A stretch of 64,000 nucleotides of DNA from Mesorhizobium sp. AR07 (GCF_024746815.1 NZ_CP080527.1:124001-188000), one strand, 5' to 3'. Positions 8,821 to 17,458 are shown, numbered from the stretch's first letter. Numbers and translations: made by a program. Notes: a model not told the origin generated them from the sequence alone.

Positions 8821-8854
8821 TTTTGTGTCCCGCGCGATTATGTTCCCTGCCGCC
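8821..8854 (+). repeat. Left terminal inverted repeat of the RIT element
   Basis: Begins TTTTGTGTCCCGCGCG and ends CCCTGCCGCC. 32 of 34 bases match the reverse complement of 12253-12286. Confidence 0.9.
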
Positions 8855-8946
8855 GACAAGACGTTGCTTTTGAACAGTATTGTCGACCTGCACGACACAT
8901 AGCGTGAAGGAAGCCCAGAGCGCATCTTCTGTTTCCCGTAACTGGA

Positions 8947-10224
8947 ATGGAGGTTGCCATGTTGGAACGCTTTTTCGTCAAGCCGCAGACGGTCGATCGG
9001 ATCAAGGATTGCTGGCTTGGACCGCAAATCGAGCTGTATGTGACCGCACTGTGTGAGCGGGGATATGCCGCCCGCACCATCTATCGGCGGGTTCCGATAT
9101 TGACGGCGTTCGCGGATTTCACCGCGATCCGCAGCATCGAGCAGATCGAGCAGGCGGAAGCCCTCATTGATGCATTCGTTGCCGACTGGCTATCCGCTCG
9201 GCGCGCGGGCCGATCCGCTGATGCATGTCGACGCGACCGCAACCTCGCTCGTGTTACTGTGCGGCATTTCTTCAGCCTGGCCATATCGAAGACCGAGTAC
9301 CACCCTGACAGGACTGCACTGGACAACCCATTCGCAAGGCGGGTGCCCGGCTTCTTCGATTATCTCAGTGACGAGCGCGGCCTGCGCCCCGGTTCCCTTC
9401 GTCACTACCGGCACTATCTGCGCCGATTCGAAGTGTATCTCGACCAGATTGGATGCTACGACCTTGGAGCACTGTCATTGCCCGTGGTCACGGGATACGT
9501 CACGACGATGGCCCAACAGTTCGGGCCAAGGTCGATGATCAACCTGGCTGGCACGCTGCGGGTTTTCCTGCGATTCGCACACAGAGAGGGTGTTCTGCCG
9601 CGGGACATCAGCAAGCTGGTCGAGATACCCCAGCATTATCGGCTGGCTGACATCCCCCGATCGATCGGCTGGGATTCCGTCCAGAAGATGCTCGATCAGG
9701 TCGATCGCCGCACCGTCGTTGGCCGACGCGATTACGCCATGCTGTTGCTGATGATCTCCTATGGCCTGCGCGCCCGCGAGGTCGCGATGTTGACGCTCGA
9801 CGACCTCGATTGGAAGCGAGACCGGCTGCATGTGCGCGAGCGCAAGGCCGAGCACAGCACGACCTATCCGCTGGCGCCCGTGGTCGGCGAAGCGATCGTA
9901 GACTATCTCAGGAACGGGCGCCCCGAGGTGCCAGGCAGGCAGCTTTTCTGGCGCCACCTGGCCCCACGATCGCCGCTGACACAGTCAGCGGTGTCGTGCA
10001 TGGCCACTAAATATTTGCATAGAGCAGGCATCCCTGTATCTCGCCCTGGTTCCCATACGCTCCGACATGCGTGCGTTCAACGGTTGGTGGATAGTGGCTT
10101 TCCGCTCAAGACCATCGGCGATTATGTCGGGCATCGCGCTGCCTCCTCGACCATGATTTACGCGAAGGTCCAGGTCGATGGCTTGCGTGAAGTAGCTCTG
10201 GGTGACGGGGAGGATCTGCAATGA
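8947..10224 (+). CDS. Tyrosine recombinase, first of the trio (RitA-like)
   Basis: A 425-residue integrase/recombinase. The N-terminal SAM-like binding region is followed by the catalytic domain with GLRAREVAML (first catalytic Arg), HTLRHACVQ (His-x-x-Arg) and GHRAASSTMIYAKV (His/Tyr nucleophile). The longer N-terminus relative to the other two members is usual for the first protein of such trios. ATGs at 8947 and 8959 (MLERFF) are both possible. Its stop overlaps the next start in ATGA at 10221. It is expected to act on the element's own ends together with its two partners; target and reaction order are not known. Confidence 0.85.
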   Translation: MEVAMLERFFVKPQTVDRIKDCWLGPQIELYVTALCERGYAARTIYRRVPILTAFADFTAIRSIEQIEQAEALIDAFVADWLSARRAGRSADACRRDRNLARVTVRHFFSLAISKTEYHPDRTALDNPFARRVPGFFDYLSDERGLRPGSLRHYRHYLRRFEVYLDQIGCYDLGALSLPVVTGYVTTMAQQFGPRSMINLAGTLRVFLRFAHREGVLPRDISKLVEIPQHYRLADIPRSIGWDSVQKMLDQVDRRTVVGRRDYAMLLLMISYGLRAREVAMLTLDDLDWKRDRLHVRERKAEHSTTYPLAPVVGEAIVDYLRNGRPEVPGRQLFWRHLAPRSPLTQSAVSCMATKYLHRAGIPVSRPGSHTLRHACVQRLVDSGFPLKTIGDYVGHRAASSTMIYAKVQVDGLREVALGDGEDLQ

Positions 10225-11210
10225 GCCCGCGTCTTCCCGAGCCCTCAAGCCCGATCGCGCGCCATATCGTCGCTTTCGTTCGCCACAAGCGCGCGCTCAA
10301 CCGGCGCTACGACGTCGAAGACAAGGTGCTGCGGATGCTCGACGGCTATCTGAACGTTCAAGGGGTGACGAGCATGACCGAGATCACGCCGGCGCTCCTC
10401 GATGCTTTTTTCCTGAGCCGTCCGCGCTCGCGGCCGAGAAGCTTCAACCATCTTATCGGCGTCGTCGGCCGGCTGTTCGAGTGGATGGTCGAACATGACG
10501 TTATCGATCGCTCTCCTGTGACGATGAAGCCACGCCGGCGAGGTAATCCAAGACCTCCCTGCATCCTGGATCTGCGGACCGCTCAACAGCTCATCGATCG
10601 CGCCGCCGAGCTGCCGGATCAGAACAACGCCCCGCTTCGCGGTCGCGCCTATGCCACCATCTTCAGCCTACTGTTCGGGCTTGGTCTGCGCGTAGGCGAA
10701 GTTGCGCGCCTGCGCTGGCGGGATGTCGATCAGGGTCGTAACGTCCTAACTATCCGTGAGACGAAGTTTTCCAAGTCGAGGCTCATTCCCATCGGGCCGC
10801 ACCTGGCGCAGCGCCTCTATGCGTTCATGGCATTGCGATCACAGCACCTGGTTGCGGTGACTGCCGACACACCGTTGTTCTCTTTCCTGCGAGGTCGGCC
10901 TGTGAACCCGGGCACGATCAGTATCATTTTCCGCTCGCTGGCCGATCAACTGGACATAGCGATCCCGCCAGGAGGAACTCCGGCTCACGTGCATGATCTT
11001 CGGCATAGCTTTGCCGTCGGGCGGCTTCTGCGATGGTATCGCGACGGAAGCAATGCCAACGACAAGCTGGTCAAGCTGTCGACTTTCATGGGGCACGTCG
11101 ATCCCGCCTCCACCGCGGTCTACCTCACCATTACCGCCGATCTATTGGAAGCCGCCGGTCAGCGCTTCGAGCGCTTTGCTGCGCCGCTATCGCGTGGAGG
11201 TCGGCCATGA
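10221..11210 (+). CDS. Tyrosine recombinase, second of the trio (RitB-like)
   Basis: A 329-residue recombinase beginning MSPRLPEPSSPIARHIVAFVRHKRALNRRYDVED. The catalytic domain shows GLRVGEVARLRW, the beta-hairpin lysine region ETKFSKSRLIPIG, HDLRHSFAV and GHVDPASTAVYLTIT, so all expected catalytic residues (Arg, Lys, His-x-x-Arg, His, Tyr) are visible. It overlaps its neighbours on both sides by 4 bases, which points to translational coupling and fixed stoichiometry of the three proteins. Confidence 0.85.
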   Translation: MSPRLPEPSSPIARHIVAFVRHKRALNRRYDVEDKVLRMLDGYLNVQGVTSMTEITPALLDAFFLSRPRSRPRSFNHLIGVVGRLFEWMVEHDVIDRSPVTMKPRRRGNPRPPCILDLRTAQQLIDRAAELPDQNNAPLRGRAYATIFSLLFGLGLRVGEVARLRWRDVDQGRNVLTIRETKFSKSRLIPIGPHLAQRLYAFMALRSQHLVAVTADTPLFSFLRGRPVNPGTISIIFRSLADQLDIAIPPGGTPAHVHDLRHSFAVGRLLRWYRDGSNANDKLVKLSTFMGHVDPASTAVYLTITADLLEAAGQRFERFAAPLSRGGRP

Positions 11211-12211
11211 AGACCGTCGGCAGTCTCATTTACCAGTTTTTTGAACACCATCTCAAAGCCGAGAAAGGTTTGGCGCCGACCTCGATCCGGAGCTATCGCG
11301 ATGGGATCCGACTGTTCCTTCTCTTCCTGGCCACGAAGAACCGACGCCCCATCAGCAAGCTCGAATTGACCGATCTCAACGCCGACAATGTGCGGGCCTT
11401 TCTAGCCCATCTTGAAGCCGAGCGCGGCAACAACATCCGATCACGGAACCACCGGCTCGCAATGTTGCATGGTTTCTTTGCTTATGCCGCGGGCCAGGAA
11501 CCAATGGTGCTGCCGGAGGCCGAACGCGTCGCCGCCATTCCGAGGAAGCGTACGCAGCCAGCGGCCACTTATTACATCGAGCGCGACGAGGTCGAACGAC
11601 TCTTTGACGGACTGCCGCGCGACGGGAAGTTGGCCACCCGTGACAAGGCGCTGCTCATGTTCATGTACAATACCGGAGCTCGCGCAACAGAAGTCATCGG
11701 ACTGACCGTCAATCAGTTGGCTTTGACCTCCTCGCCGCGGGTGAACCTGCACGGCAAGGGCGACAAATGGCGGGCCTGCCCACTATGGCCCGAGACCGCC
11801 CGCCTGCTTGGCAAGATGCTGCGTGACCTACGCCAGCCGGCCACGCCGGAAAGTTCGGTCTTCCTCAATAACGTCGGCAAACCGCTGACGCGATTCGGCC
11901 TGTACAAGCTCGTCCGGCGTCATGGTTCGGACATTCGCATCGGTAACGGGCAGAGGTCCATTTCTCCGCACGTCTGGAGACACACGACAGCCGTCCATTT
12001 ACTCGAATCCGGTGTCGACGTGAACGTCATAAGAGGTTGGCTTGGCCACGTCAGCCTGGATACGACCAACCGATATGCCGAGATCAACATCAAGATGAAG
12101 CAGGAGGCGCTTGAGGCTTGCCAGGTGCCTTCAACTTCTTCGGTGGGACCGCCCCGAAGACCAGTCTGGCAAAGCGAGCCAAAACTTCTCGAATGGCTCG
12201 CCGGCCTCTGA
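11207..12211 (+). CDS. Tyrosine recombinase, third of the trio (RitC-like)
   Basis: A 334-residue XerC/D-like recombinase: SLIYQFFEHHLKAEKGLAPTSIRSYRDGIRLFLLFL is the core-binding domain. Catalytic motifs are TGARATEVIGL, HGKGDKWRACPL (Lys), HVWRHTTAVHLLESG and GWLGHVSLDTTNRYAEI. The ATG at 11207 overlaps the previous stop (ATGA). The frame is also open further upstream but in a non-coding register. The tail ends 41 bases before the right terminal repeat region. All catalytic residues are present, so the protein should be active. Confidence 0.85.
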   Translation: MKTVGSLIYQFFEHHLKAEKGLAPTSIRSYRDGIRLFLLFLATKNRRPISKLELTDLNADNVRAFLAHLEAERGNNIRSRNHRLAMLHGFFAYAAGQEPMVLPEAERVAAIPRKRTQPAATYYIERDEVERLFDGLPRDGKLATRDKALLMFMYNTGARATEVIGLTVNQLALTSSPRVNLHGKGDKWRACPLWPETARLLGKMLRDLRQPATPESSVFLNNVGKPLTRFGLYKLVRRHGSDIRIGNGQRSISPHVWRHTTAVHLLESGVDVNVIRGWLGHVSLDTTNRYAEINIKMKQEALEACQVPSTSSVGPPRRPVWQSEPKLLEWLAGL

Positions 12212-12213
12212 TC

Positions 12214-12270
12214 GTTATGTGCCCCGCCGTCGGCGAGAACACTGGATCAGCAGGCGGCAGGGCACATAAC
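12214..12270. repeat. Long-armed dyad at the right end of the RIT element
   Basis: GTTATGTGCCCCGCCG at 12214-12229 is matched by its near-perfect reverse complement at 12255-12270 (one mismatch), about 25 bases apart. The inner arm is part of the right terminal repeat. This repeats the core also seen in the 32-bp palindrome at the left end and may form paired recombinase sites. Confidence 0.75.
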
Positions 12271-12286
12271 CGCGCGGGACACAAAA
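12253..12286 (-). repeat. Right terminal inverted repeat of the RIT element
   Basis: Reverse complement of the left repeat with two differences; ends CGCGCGGGACACAAAA. Confidence 0.9.
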
Positions 12287-12293
12287 CCCTGAC

Positions 12294-13193
12294 AACCTCA
12301 AGGCGGCGGTGGTCAAGGCCGACCGCTTCGATCCCGGGCTGAACCGCACCTATGCCGAGATGGCGGCGCATTACGGAACGGCGATCCTACCCGCCCGACC
12401 ACGTCGGCCCAAGGATAAAGCCAAGGTCGAGGTTGCGGTCCAGGTGGCTCAGCGCTGGATCCTCGCCCGGCTGCGCAATCGCCAGTTCTTCTCGCTGACC
12501 GAACTGAACGCGGCGATCCGGCGGCTGCTGGACGAGTTGAACATGCGCGTCATGCGCGGCTACGGCGCCAGCCGCGCTGATCTCTTCGCCACGCTGGATC
12601 GGCCGCATCTGCAACCGCTGCCTGGGGCCCCCTATGTGTTTGCGCGCTGGAAGCGCTGCCGCGTCGCGCCTGATTACCACGTCGAGGTGGACAGTTCGTG
12701 GTATTCCGTCCCCTTCGGTCTTATCCGGCAGGAGGTGGATGTCCGGGTCTGCGGGGCCATCGTCGAGATATTCCATGGCGGCCGCCGGGTGGCCAGCCAT
12801 CCCCGCTGCCCCGGACGGCGCAGCCATGTGACGCTGCCCGAGCACATGCCCTCGGCGCATCGCCGTCATGCCGAATGGACCCCGGCCCGGGTACTGGCGA
12901 CAGCCGCAAGACTTGGCCCGTCCGTCATGGCCTTCTGCGAGACGGTGATGGCTGATCGTCCTCACCCGGAGCAAGGCTTCCGCACCTGCCTTGGTGTTCT
13001 GGCCCTGACCAGGAGCTATGATGTGGCGCGCCTCGATGCCGCCTGCCGGCGGGGGCTGTCGATCCGCGCGCGCTCCGTCGCTTCGATCCGCTCGATCCTT
13101 CAGACCGGTCTCGACCGGGCCTTCCTGGACGAGGCCCCCGAGGAGCGCCCTCTGCAACACGCCAATATCCGTGGCCAAGGTTACTATCATTAA
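12294..13193 (+). pseudogene. istA: istA 3' part (IS21 transposase)
   Basis: Continues the IstA frame from the codon after VPD: NLKAAVVKADRFDPGLNRTYAEMAAHYGTAILPARPRRPKDKAKVEVAVQ contains the middle Asp-region and the final catalytic Glu (KAKVEVAV) of the integrase core. It is followed by the C-terminal beta-barrel region and the tail ending HANIRGQGYYH. No lesion is seen apart from the RIT insertion. It could be translated from an internal GTG near 12309, but without the DNA-binding domain. Confidence 0.9.
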
Positions 13194-13208
13194 AAGGAGA
13201 CTGACCCT

Positions 13209-13973
13209 TTGCTGACTCACCCCACCTCCGAGCAACTGATGACGCTCGGCCTGACTGGCATGGCCAAGGCGCTGGATGAACAGCGTCAGGCCCAGACCAC
13301 CTTCGAGCCGCTCGGCTTCGAAGACCGGCTCGGCCTCCTGGTCGACCGTGAAGCCGCGGACCGCGACGCCAAGCGCCTGATCGCTCGGCTGAAGTTCGCA
13401 GCCCTCCGGCAGTCGGCCTGCGTCGAGGATCTCGATTTGCGCACCGCGCGCGGCATTGACCGCGCCGTTATGGCCCATCTGATCGATGGCAGCTGGATCC
13501 AGCGCCACGAGAACTTGCTCATCACCGGCCCGACCGGCCTCGGCAAAAGCTGGATCGCCTGCGCGCTCGGCCACAAGGCCTGCCGCGATGGCCGCTCCGC
13601 CGCCTACCATCGCGTGCCGCGCCTGTTCGAGGCGCTCGCCATCGCCAGGGGCGACGGGCGGCATGCCCGCATGCTGAAGGCCATCGCCCGCGTGGAGGTG
13701 CTGATCCTGGACGATTGGGGGCTATCGGTCCTGACCGCCACGGAACGACGCGACCTGCTGGAAATCCTCGAAGACCGCCATGAACGCGGCTCGACTATTG
13801 TCACCAGCCAGTTGCCCGTCGATCACTGGCACGAAGCCATCGGCGACCCGACCCTCGCCGATGCCATCCTCGACCGGCTCGTCCACAATGCCCACCGCCT
13901 CACCCTCTCAGGTGAAAGCCTGCGGCGGCGCGGGGCAATCACGAAACCACTTGACCAAACCGGCCAGGCCTGA
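13209..13973 (+). CDS. istB: IstB-like ATPase of the IS21 element
   Basis: A 254-residue AAA+ helper ATPase related to DnaC. Walker A is ITGPTGLGKSW (about residue 102), Walker B is VLILDDWG, and the sensor region is TIVTSQLPVDHWHEAIGD. The C-terminal AHRLTLSGESLRRR is characteristic of IstB. TTG is used as start, 8 bases after AAAGGAGA. In IS21-type elements IstB forms a clamp on target DNA and stimulates IstA. It is intact here even though istA is split. Confidence 0.95.
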   Translation: MLTHPTSEQLMTLGLTGMAKALDEQRQAQTTFEPLGFEDRLGLLVDREAADRDAKRLIARLKFAALRQSACVEDLDLRTARGIDRAVMAHLIDGSWIQRHENLLITGPTGLGKSWIACALGHKACRDGRSAAYHRVPRLFEALAIARGDGRHARMLKAIARVEVLILDDWGLSVLTATERRDLLEILEDRHERGSTIVTSQLPVDHWHEAIGDPTLADAILDRLVHNAHRLTLSGESLRRRGAITKPLDQTGQA

Positions 13974-14088
13974 CTCCATGCAAGGGTCGACCAGCCTTGC
14001 CCGCGACCGCGAAATGGCTGCCCACGATGGCGTGAAACACCTGCCCGAGATCGCGTGAAATCGCCGCCCACATTCCGCGAAATGCGCA

Positions 14089-14429
14089 GGTTCTGCAAAC
14101 CACTCGCCGACTGTTGGCCCGAATGGTTCCTTGACCTTGCCTTCAATGGTAGCCGCGCACGTCTCTTCGCCAAAGCGGATCAAAGCGAAGACATCGCTTT
14201 GGCTATCACGGCCCCCACCGGCCAACGGCACCTTGTGCTCAGGAAACGCAGCCAATAGCTCAGCTGGTTTGTCGAACATTGCGGCGATTTCGGACGGCAG
14301 ACCCTTCGCCTTTTCCCAGCTGTGCGCGAGCGTTCGAGCCGAATAGCCCATTCGCCAATGCTTGGCGGGATCAGCCAAGAACGCCTGCCAGCTATCCGGC
14401 CCTGAGCTGGGAACATAAATTTGCGACAT
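14089..14429 (-). pseudogene. 5' half of the DUF6946-like gene split by the IS21 element
   Basis: Begins MSQIYVPSSGPDSWQAFLADPAKHWRMGYSARTLAHSWEKAKGLP and runs through VPLAGGGRDSQSDVFALIRFGEETCAATIEGKVKEPFGPTVGEWFAEP to the insertion point. I recognise this as the N-terminal part of the DUF6946 family, a family without an assigned function. The E-G-K-V block resembles a nuclease-like strand, but that is only an impression. Its continuation is at 7681-8007. Before the insertion it would have been a 220-residue protein followed directly by the PD-(D/E)XK-like gene. Confidence 0.8.
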
Positions 14430-14559
14430 GCCGTCAAGCCTCTCGAACTATGCGGGCCATGGCTATCATAATCAGATCATAACTCAGTTGATGTGATTGT
14501 TAGAATTGGAAGGTTTGGCTTCACGAAAACCAGGGCTAGAACAATCAAGCTCTTGCGAG

Positions 14560-14860
14560 CCCGCGGGGTGAGCAGAGAATGCGCGCGACTTACATCCAGG
14601 CATCTGCGGAAGCGAGGGATTTCTCCCAGTGCCTGGCGAGCCTGCGGCACGCCCCAGCCGTGCGAATGTGCGCTCCGCGACCGAGCGGCGCGGCAGGATC
14701 CCGAAGCCTCTGGCTTTATCCGTCCGCGTGACGATCTCCAGGGTGAACGTGCCAACCTTTTGCATCGCGCCCTTAAGCTTCGGTCCGACATGGCCGCCGT
14801 CGGCGAAGACGTGTCGCAGCCACGGCCAGCGTTCGAGAAGGTTCTTGGGGGTATTTGTGT
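14560..14860 (-). pseudogene. IS5-family transposase C-terminal fragment, frameshifted
   Basis: The reverse strand reads ERWPWLRHVFADGGHVGPKLKGAMQKVGTFTLEIVTRTDKARGFGILPRRSVAERTFARL, the final Asp and Glu segments of IS5-type transposases. A one-base slip then moves the expected CRRLARHWEKSLASADAWM into another frame. The N-terminal half is missing. It is a relic lying between the IS21 insertion site and the first phasin gene. Confidence 0.75.
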
Positions 14861-14977
14861 AGCGCCAGGCACAGCCGCTCGCGCAAATTCATGGCAGCTT
14901 CATAAATCCGTTGCGGCGATTTCGTACATGAAGGAGACGGCTTTGTTTTGAGGCCGCCCCTGGAAAAGGATGGAACA

Positions 14978-15439
14978 ATGTCCAAGATCATCGGGAATAC
15001 CGAAACGATCGAAAACGCCGGCTCCCCTGCCTTCGACCCCTCCAAGTCTGTCGAGCAAATCCGCGCTGTCGCCGAACAGGGCATTGAGCGGTCGAAGGAG
15101 GCATTTTCCAAATTGAGCTCGGACGTCGAAACGACTCAAAGGGCTTTCGACTCCACCTTTGAAATGGCTAAGATCACCAGCAACGAGATGCTCCTGAAGA
15201 CGATTGCCGCTCTGCAAGCCAATGCCGAAGCCGGCTTCACGCACCTCGAAGCACTGGTTGCCGTGAAGTCGCCGTCCGAGTTTTTCGAACTGCAGACCGC
15301 ATTCCTGCGCAAACAGATCGAGAAGTCCGCCGAGCAGTCCAAGGCCCTCCAGGCATTGATGTTGAGAGCTACCGAGGACGTATCCAAGCCGATCAAGGAT
15401 GCCTTTGAGAAAGCTTTGAAGGAACGCAAGGCCGCCTGA
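14978..15439 (+). CDS. Phasin (PHA granule-associated protein), copy 1
   Basis: A 153-residue, largely helical protein. It has a Gln/Glu/Lys-rich N-terminal part and the core TLEALVAVKSPSEF-like segment (THLEALVAVKSPSEFFELQTAFLRKQIEKSAEQ), typical of Phasin_2 proteins that coat polyhydroxyalkanoate granules. The frame is open from 14948, but the ATG at 14978 (MSKIIGN) after AAAAGGATGG is the natural start. A paralogue roughly three quarters identical by eye lies at 50903. Similar proteins in rhizobia are abundant in stationary phase and in nodules; regulation is not visible here. Confidence 0.85.
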   Translation: MSKIIGNTETIENAGSPAFDPSKSVEQIRAVAEQGIERSKEAFSKLSSDVETTQRAFDSTFEMAKITSNEMLLKTIAALQANAEAGFTHLEALVAVKSPSEFFELQTAFLRKQIEKSAEQSKALQALMLRATEDVSKPIKDAFEKALKERKAA

Positions 15440-15513
15440 TTCTTTCAGGCAACCCGAGACCGAAAGTCAGTACCTCGTCTACTGGGGCACCTCGCGCTGG
15501 TCTTCTTCCATTT

Positions 15514-15539
15514 GGTCGGTCGGCTTTGTCTGCCCGACC
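15514..15539 (+). terminator. Hairpin after phasin copy 1
   Basis: GGTCGGTC and GCCCGACC pair around a CGGCTTTGTCT loop with one mismatch. There is no long T-run, so termination strength is uncertain. The copy at 51436 has the same hairpin with perfect pairing. Confidence 0.5.
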
Positions 15540-16336
15540 TCATCGCAGTGACGTCGTCCTCACGGTTTTCGGCGCTTCTTGGTTCTCCCCGCTGTAGGCG
15601 GACAAGCCGTGCGATTTTTTCATGCAATGAGGTGGTGCGCGGCAAGTTGGGGAATGCCCCGCTTGTCGCCGTCTCGACAATCGCGCTGCGCACCGCTTCG
15701 GGGTCTCTGCCAATGCACCAAGGTCGACAGCGACGTGTTCCCGCCTGGAAGCTAGGGTACATTGCCGCGACTACCCTTCGCGAACAAGAGCGGCTAGCCT
15801 CAACAAGCCCGGAGCACGCCGGGGGACGGCCCAGCGCCGGCCCTGCTGTTCGACATACCGGCGTCGATGAGCACAGGGTTGCCGAGATTAGCGTGATAGG
15901 CATTGACGAGGATGCGGTTATGCGGGCTTGCCGGCCGTCCCTCCGGACCAGGTCGACACTTTGCTGATCACTCATGCATCCCGACCATATCAACGGCGTG
16001 CTGACCTTCTGCCAGAAGGCGTAGTCGGTAGCGGCGACGACGAGCTCTGCATCGGGAAATAGCACCTCGCCGGATCGCACTCTGGGCAACGGTAGGAGGA
16101 ATTGCGCTTGTGGAGTACCTCGTCGATCGATGTAGGATCCATCGACTTTCATAGATTGGCCACCTGTCAGCAACCAACATAAGCATTGCCGCGCGCCCTA
16201 TGGATTCGCGAAATGATGATCGCTCGTCGGCCTCGGCGTCAAGCAAACATGTGCGGGTACGAACGGAACCATTCACCTTGCGGAACAGCAGCAGTTGAGC
16301 AATGCTCGCCACTAGAGCATACCGTGGGGGCAGTAG
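15540..16336. other. Region without a supported gene between phasin and HEPN-like gene
   Basis: A long reverse-strand frame (15445-16173) is open and its C-terminal part (AIVETATSGAFPNLPRTTSLHEKIARL) has protein-like character, but its far end runs through the phasin terminator duplication. I see no recognisable family. It may contain decayed coding sequence. Confidence 0.3.
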
Positions 16337-16798
16337 ATGGCCGAAGGGGCTTACCCAGGCGAAGGCGCCGACACAGCGCAGATCATTCGGCTGGCAAGTG
16401 AGTATCGTGAGGCTGCGCACAGTCTCCTCGCCCGTAAACTGAATGGGCTATCCTTGGCGCCGTGCCGGCTTGTCGCTGTTCATGCCATTGAACTCTATTT
16501 AAACGTTTTTCTTCGGGAAGCCGGCGTTCATGCTGCCGAAATACGTGGCTTCCAGCACGACCTTTCCAAGCGCGTGGAACGTGCGAAGAAGTCCGGTCTG
16601 GTTCTGCGCAAGCGCACGCAGCAGCATCTCGAGCAGATGACATCCGCACGGGAGTATGTAGTCACCCGGTACGGTCCGGAGATGACGAACACGTTGTCCC
16701 AAGTGAATCGTCTGATGGCGACTTTGGATGAACTGGACAAGAGGATTTCGTCCCTTGTTAGGTCAAAACGCGGCGATGGCTCGACCTCGAAGAATTAG
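16337..16798 (+). CDS. HEPN-like small protein (153 aa)
   Basis: Helical protein with the pattern AVHAIELYLNVFLREAG followed by GFQHDLSKRVERAKKSGLVL, which resembles the two-helix pairing of HEPN-domain proteins (paired helices and a polar HDL segment). The canonical RX4-6H RNase motif is not evident. The C-terminus is Lys/Arg/Ser-rich. The start ATG follows GGGGGCAGTAG. It sits alone on the strand. HEPN proteins often pair with nucleotidyltransferases, but none is adjacent. The function is unknown and the family call is by pattern only. Confidence 0.5.
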   Translation: MAEGAYPGEGADTAQIIRLASEYREAAHSLLARKLNGLSLAPCRLVAVHAIELYLNVFLREAGVHAAEIRGFQHDLSKRVERAKKSGLVLRKRTQQHLEQMTSAREYVVTRYGPEMTNTLSQVNRLMATLDELDKRISSLVRSKRGDGSTSKN

Positions 16799-17050
16799 CA
16801 ACGTTCGCCGGCCCTATGCTTGGATCTTTGTCGGTGCCTTGGAGGACACGGGGATTGGAAATTGCTTATGGCAGAAACTCATCCGATCTGGTGATCGCGG
16901 TAAGCGCAATCGGCTCATCCGCCGGCTGCAACATCAAGAGCAACATCAAATGGCATCGCGACCGGTCATGATCTGGTACCTGCCAGCATTCTGCCAGTTC
17001 CTTTAGCGATTACTAATATGCTATATGCAAAAATGTGAGGGGTTAATTCC

Positions 17051-17452
17051 ATGGGGCAGTCGCAAAGGCATATTGCACTGGTGTGGCTCATCCTGGCTGG
17101 CGATGCGGAGGCCCACGATTGGTACACCGGCAAGACTGATCCCATTCTTCATTATAACTGCTGCGGCAACAAAGACTGTCACCCAATCGATTCCAGCGAC
17201 GTCAGGGCGACCAAAGACGGCTATTACGTCAGGCTAACTCGTCCCACCTACATGAATGAGCCACAAGGAGGGGAGTGGTTTATCCCCAGAGAGCGCGTCC
17301 AGGCGGCGCCGGATGATCGATACCATATCTGCGAGCGTTTGATGACGTTCTATCGGACGGTCACTCCACATATGAACTACGAGACCTTTCACAGGTTCAG
17401 ATGGACGTGCTTCTTCGCACCAATGGGCACAGGTTCGATCGACGGGATGTAA
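17051..17452 (+). CDS. Cys-rich exported hypothetical protein, convergent paralogue A
   Basis: A 133-residue protein with a short signal peptide (RHIALVWLILAGDAEA, cut near DWYTG). The mature part contains NCCGNKDCHPI, DGYYVRL, EWFIPRERVQAAPDDRYHICERL and a terminal TCFFAPMGTGSI. The same ordered features (CCHGD..C, GYEIIL, RYFVPYDVVIPSGDDNFHICLHP, NCFFAP) occur in the gene on the other strand, so the two are paralogues. At least five cysteines suggest disulphides in the periplasm. GAGGGG lies just upstream of the ATG. No function can be assigned. Confidence 0.65.
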   Translation: MGQSQRHIALVWLILAGDAEAHDWYTGKTDPILHYNCCGNKDCHPIDSSDVRATKDGYYVRLTRPTYMNEPQGGEWFIPRERVQAAPDDRYHICERLMTFYRTVTPHMNYETFHRFRWTCFFAPMGTGSIDGM

Positions 17453-17458
17453 CCGAGC

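Larger units (their letters stand above)
8796..12293 (+). mobile_element. RIT (recombinases in trio) element inserted in istA
   Basis: Three tyrosine recombinase genes in one direction with ATGA stop/start overlaps, bounded by inverted repeats at 8821-8854 and 12253-12286. The 34-bp repeats begin TTTTGTGTCCCGCGCG and differ at two positions. Deleting exactly 3498 bp restores the istA frame (VPD-NLKA), which fixes the insert length, although the exact cut could slide by three bases because Asp codons occur on both sides. RIT elements are known to carry just such ritA-ritB-ritC trios; their mobilisation mechanism is poorly understood. Confidence 0.85.
8008..14088 (+). mobile_element. IS21-family element carrying a nested RIT element
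   Basis: Both ends show the multi-repeat termini typical of IS21. The left end begins TGCGTGTTTCGGGTGATG and has GATGGGC(A/G) blocks over about 80 bases. The reverse complement of the right end begins TGCGCATTTCGCGGAATG and aligns along the same 80 bases. GGTTC occurs immediately outside each end (8003-8007 and 14089-14093), a 5-bp target duplication. Subtracting the 3498-bp nested insertion leaves about 2.58 kb, the normal IS21 size. The interrupted host gene lies on the opposite strand. istA is broken by the nested element, so this copy is unlikely to move on its own, while istB is intact. Confidence 0.9.
14872..15539 (+). repeat. Phasin locus, duplicate copy 1
   Basis: Upstream sequence (CTTCATAAATCCGTTGCG, GACGGCTTTGTTTTGAGGCC), the phasin gene and the downstream hairpin all match 50798-51461 in the same order and spacing. 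Base matches are dense in the leader and coding region and remain visible in the terminator. Confidence 0.8.

Noticed and set aside
7681..9027. One long reverse-strand open frame across the DUF6946 tail and the IS21 left half
   Set aside because: Only the part below 8007 has real coding character; the rest is Pro/Arg-rich shadow of istA on the other strand.
12387..13664. 425-codon reverse-strand frame opposite istA/istB
   Set aside because: Overlaps two well-identified genes and shows only GC-skewed composition with no domain.
14860..14980. Possible sigma-54 promoter before the phasin gene
   Set aside because: GG and GC elements do not keep the required spacing in both copies of the duplicated leader.
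15445..16173. Possible 242-residue reverse-strand protein
   Set aside because: Part of it looks protein-like, but it crosses the phasin terminator duplication, has no family and no good ribosome site; left as unassigned.
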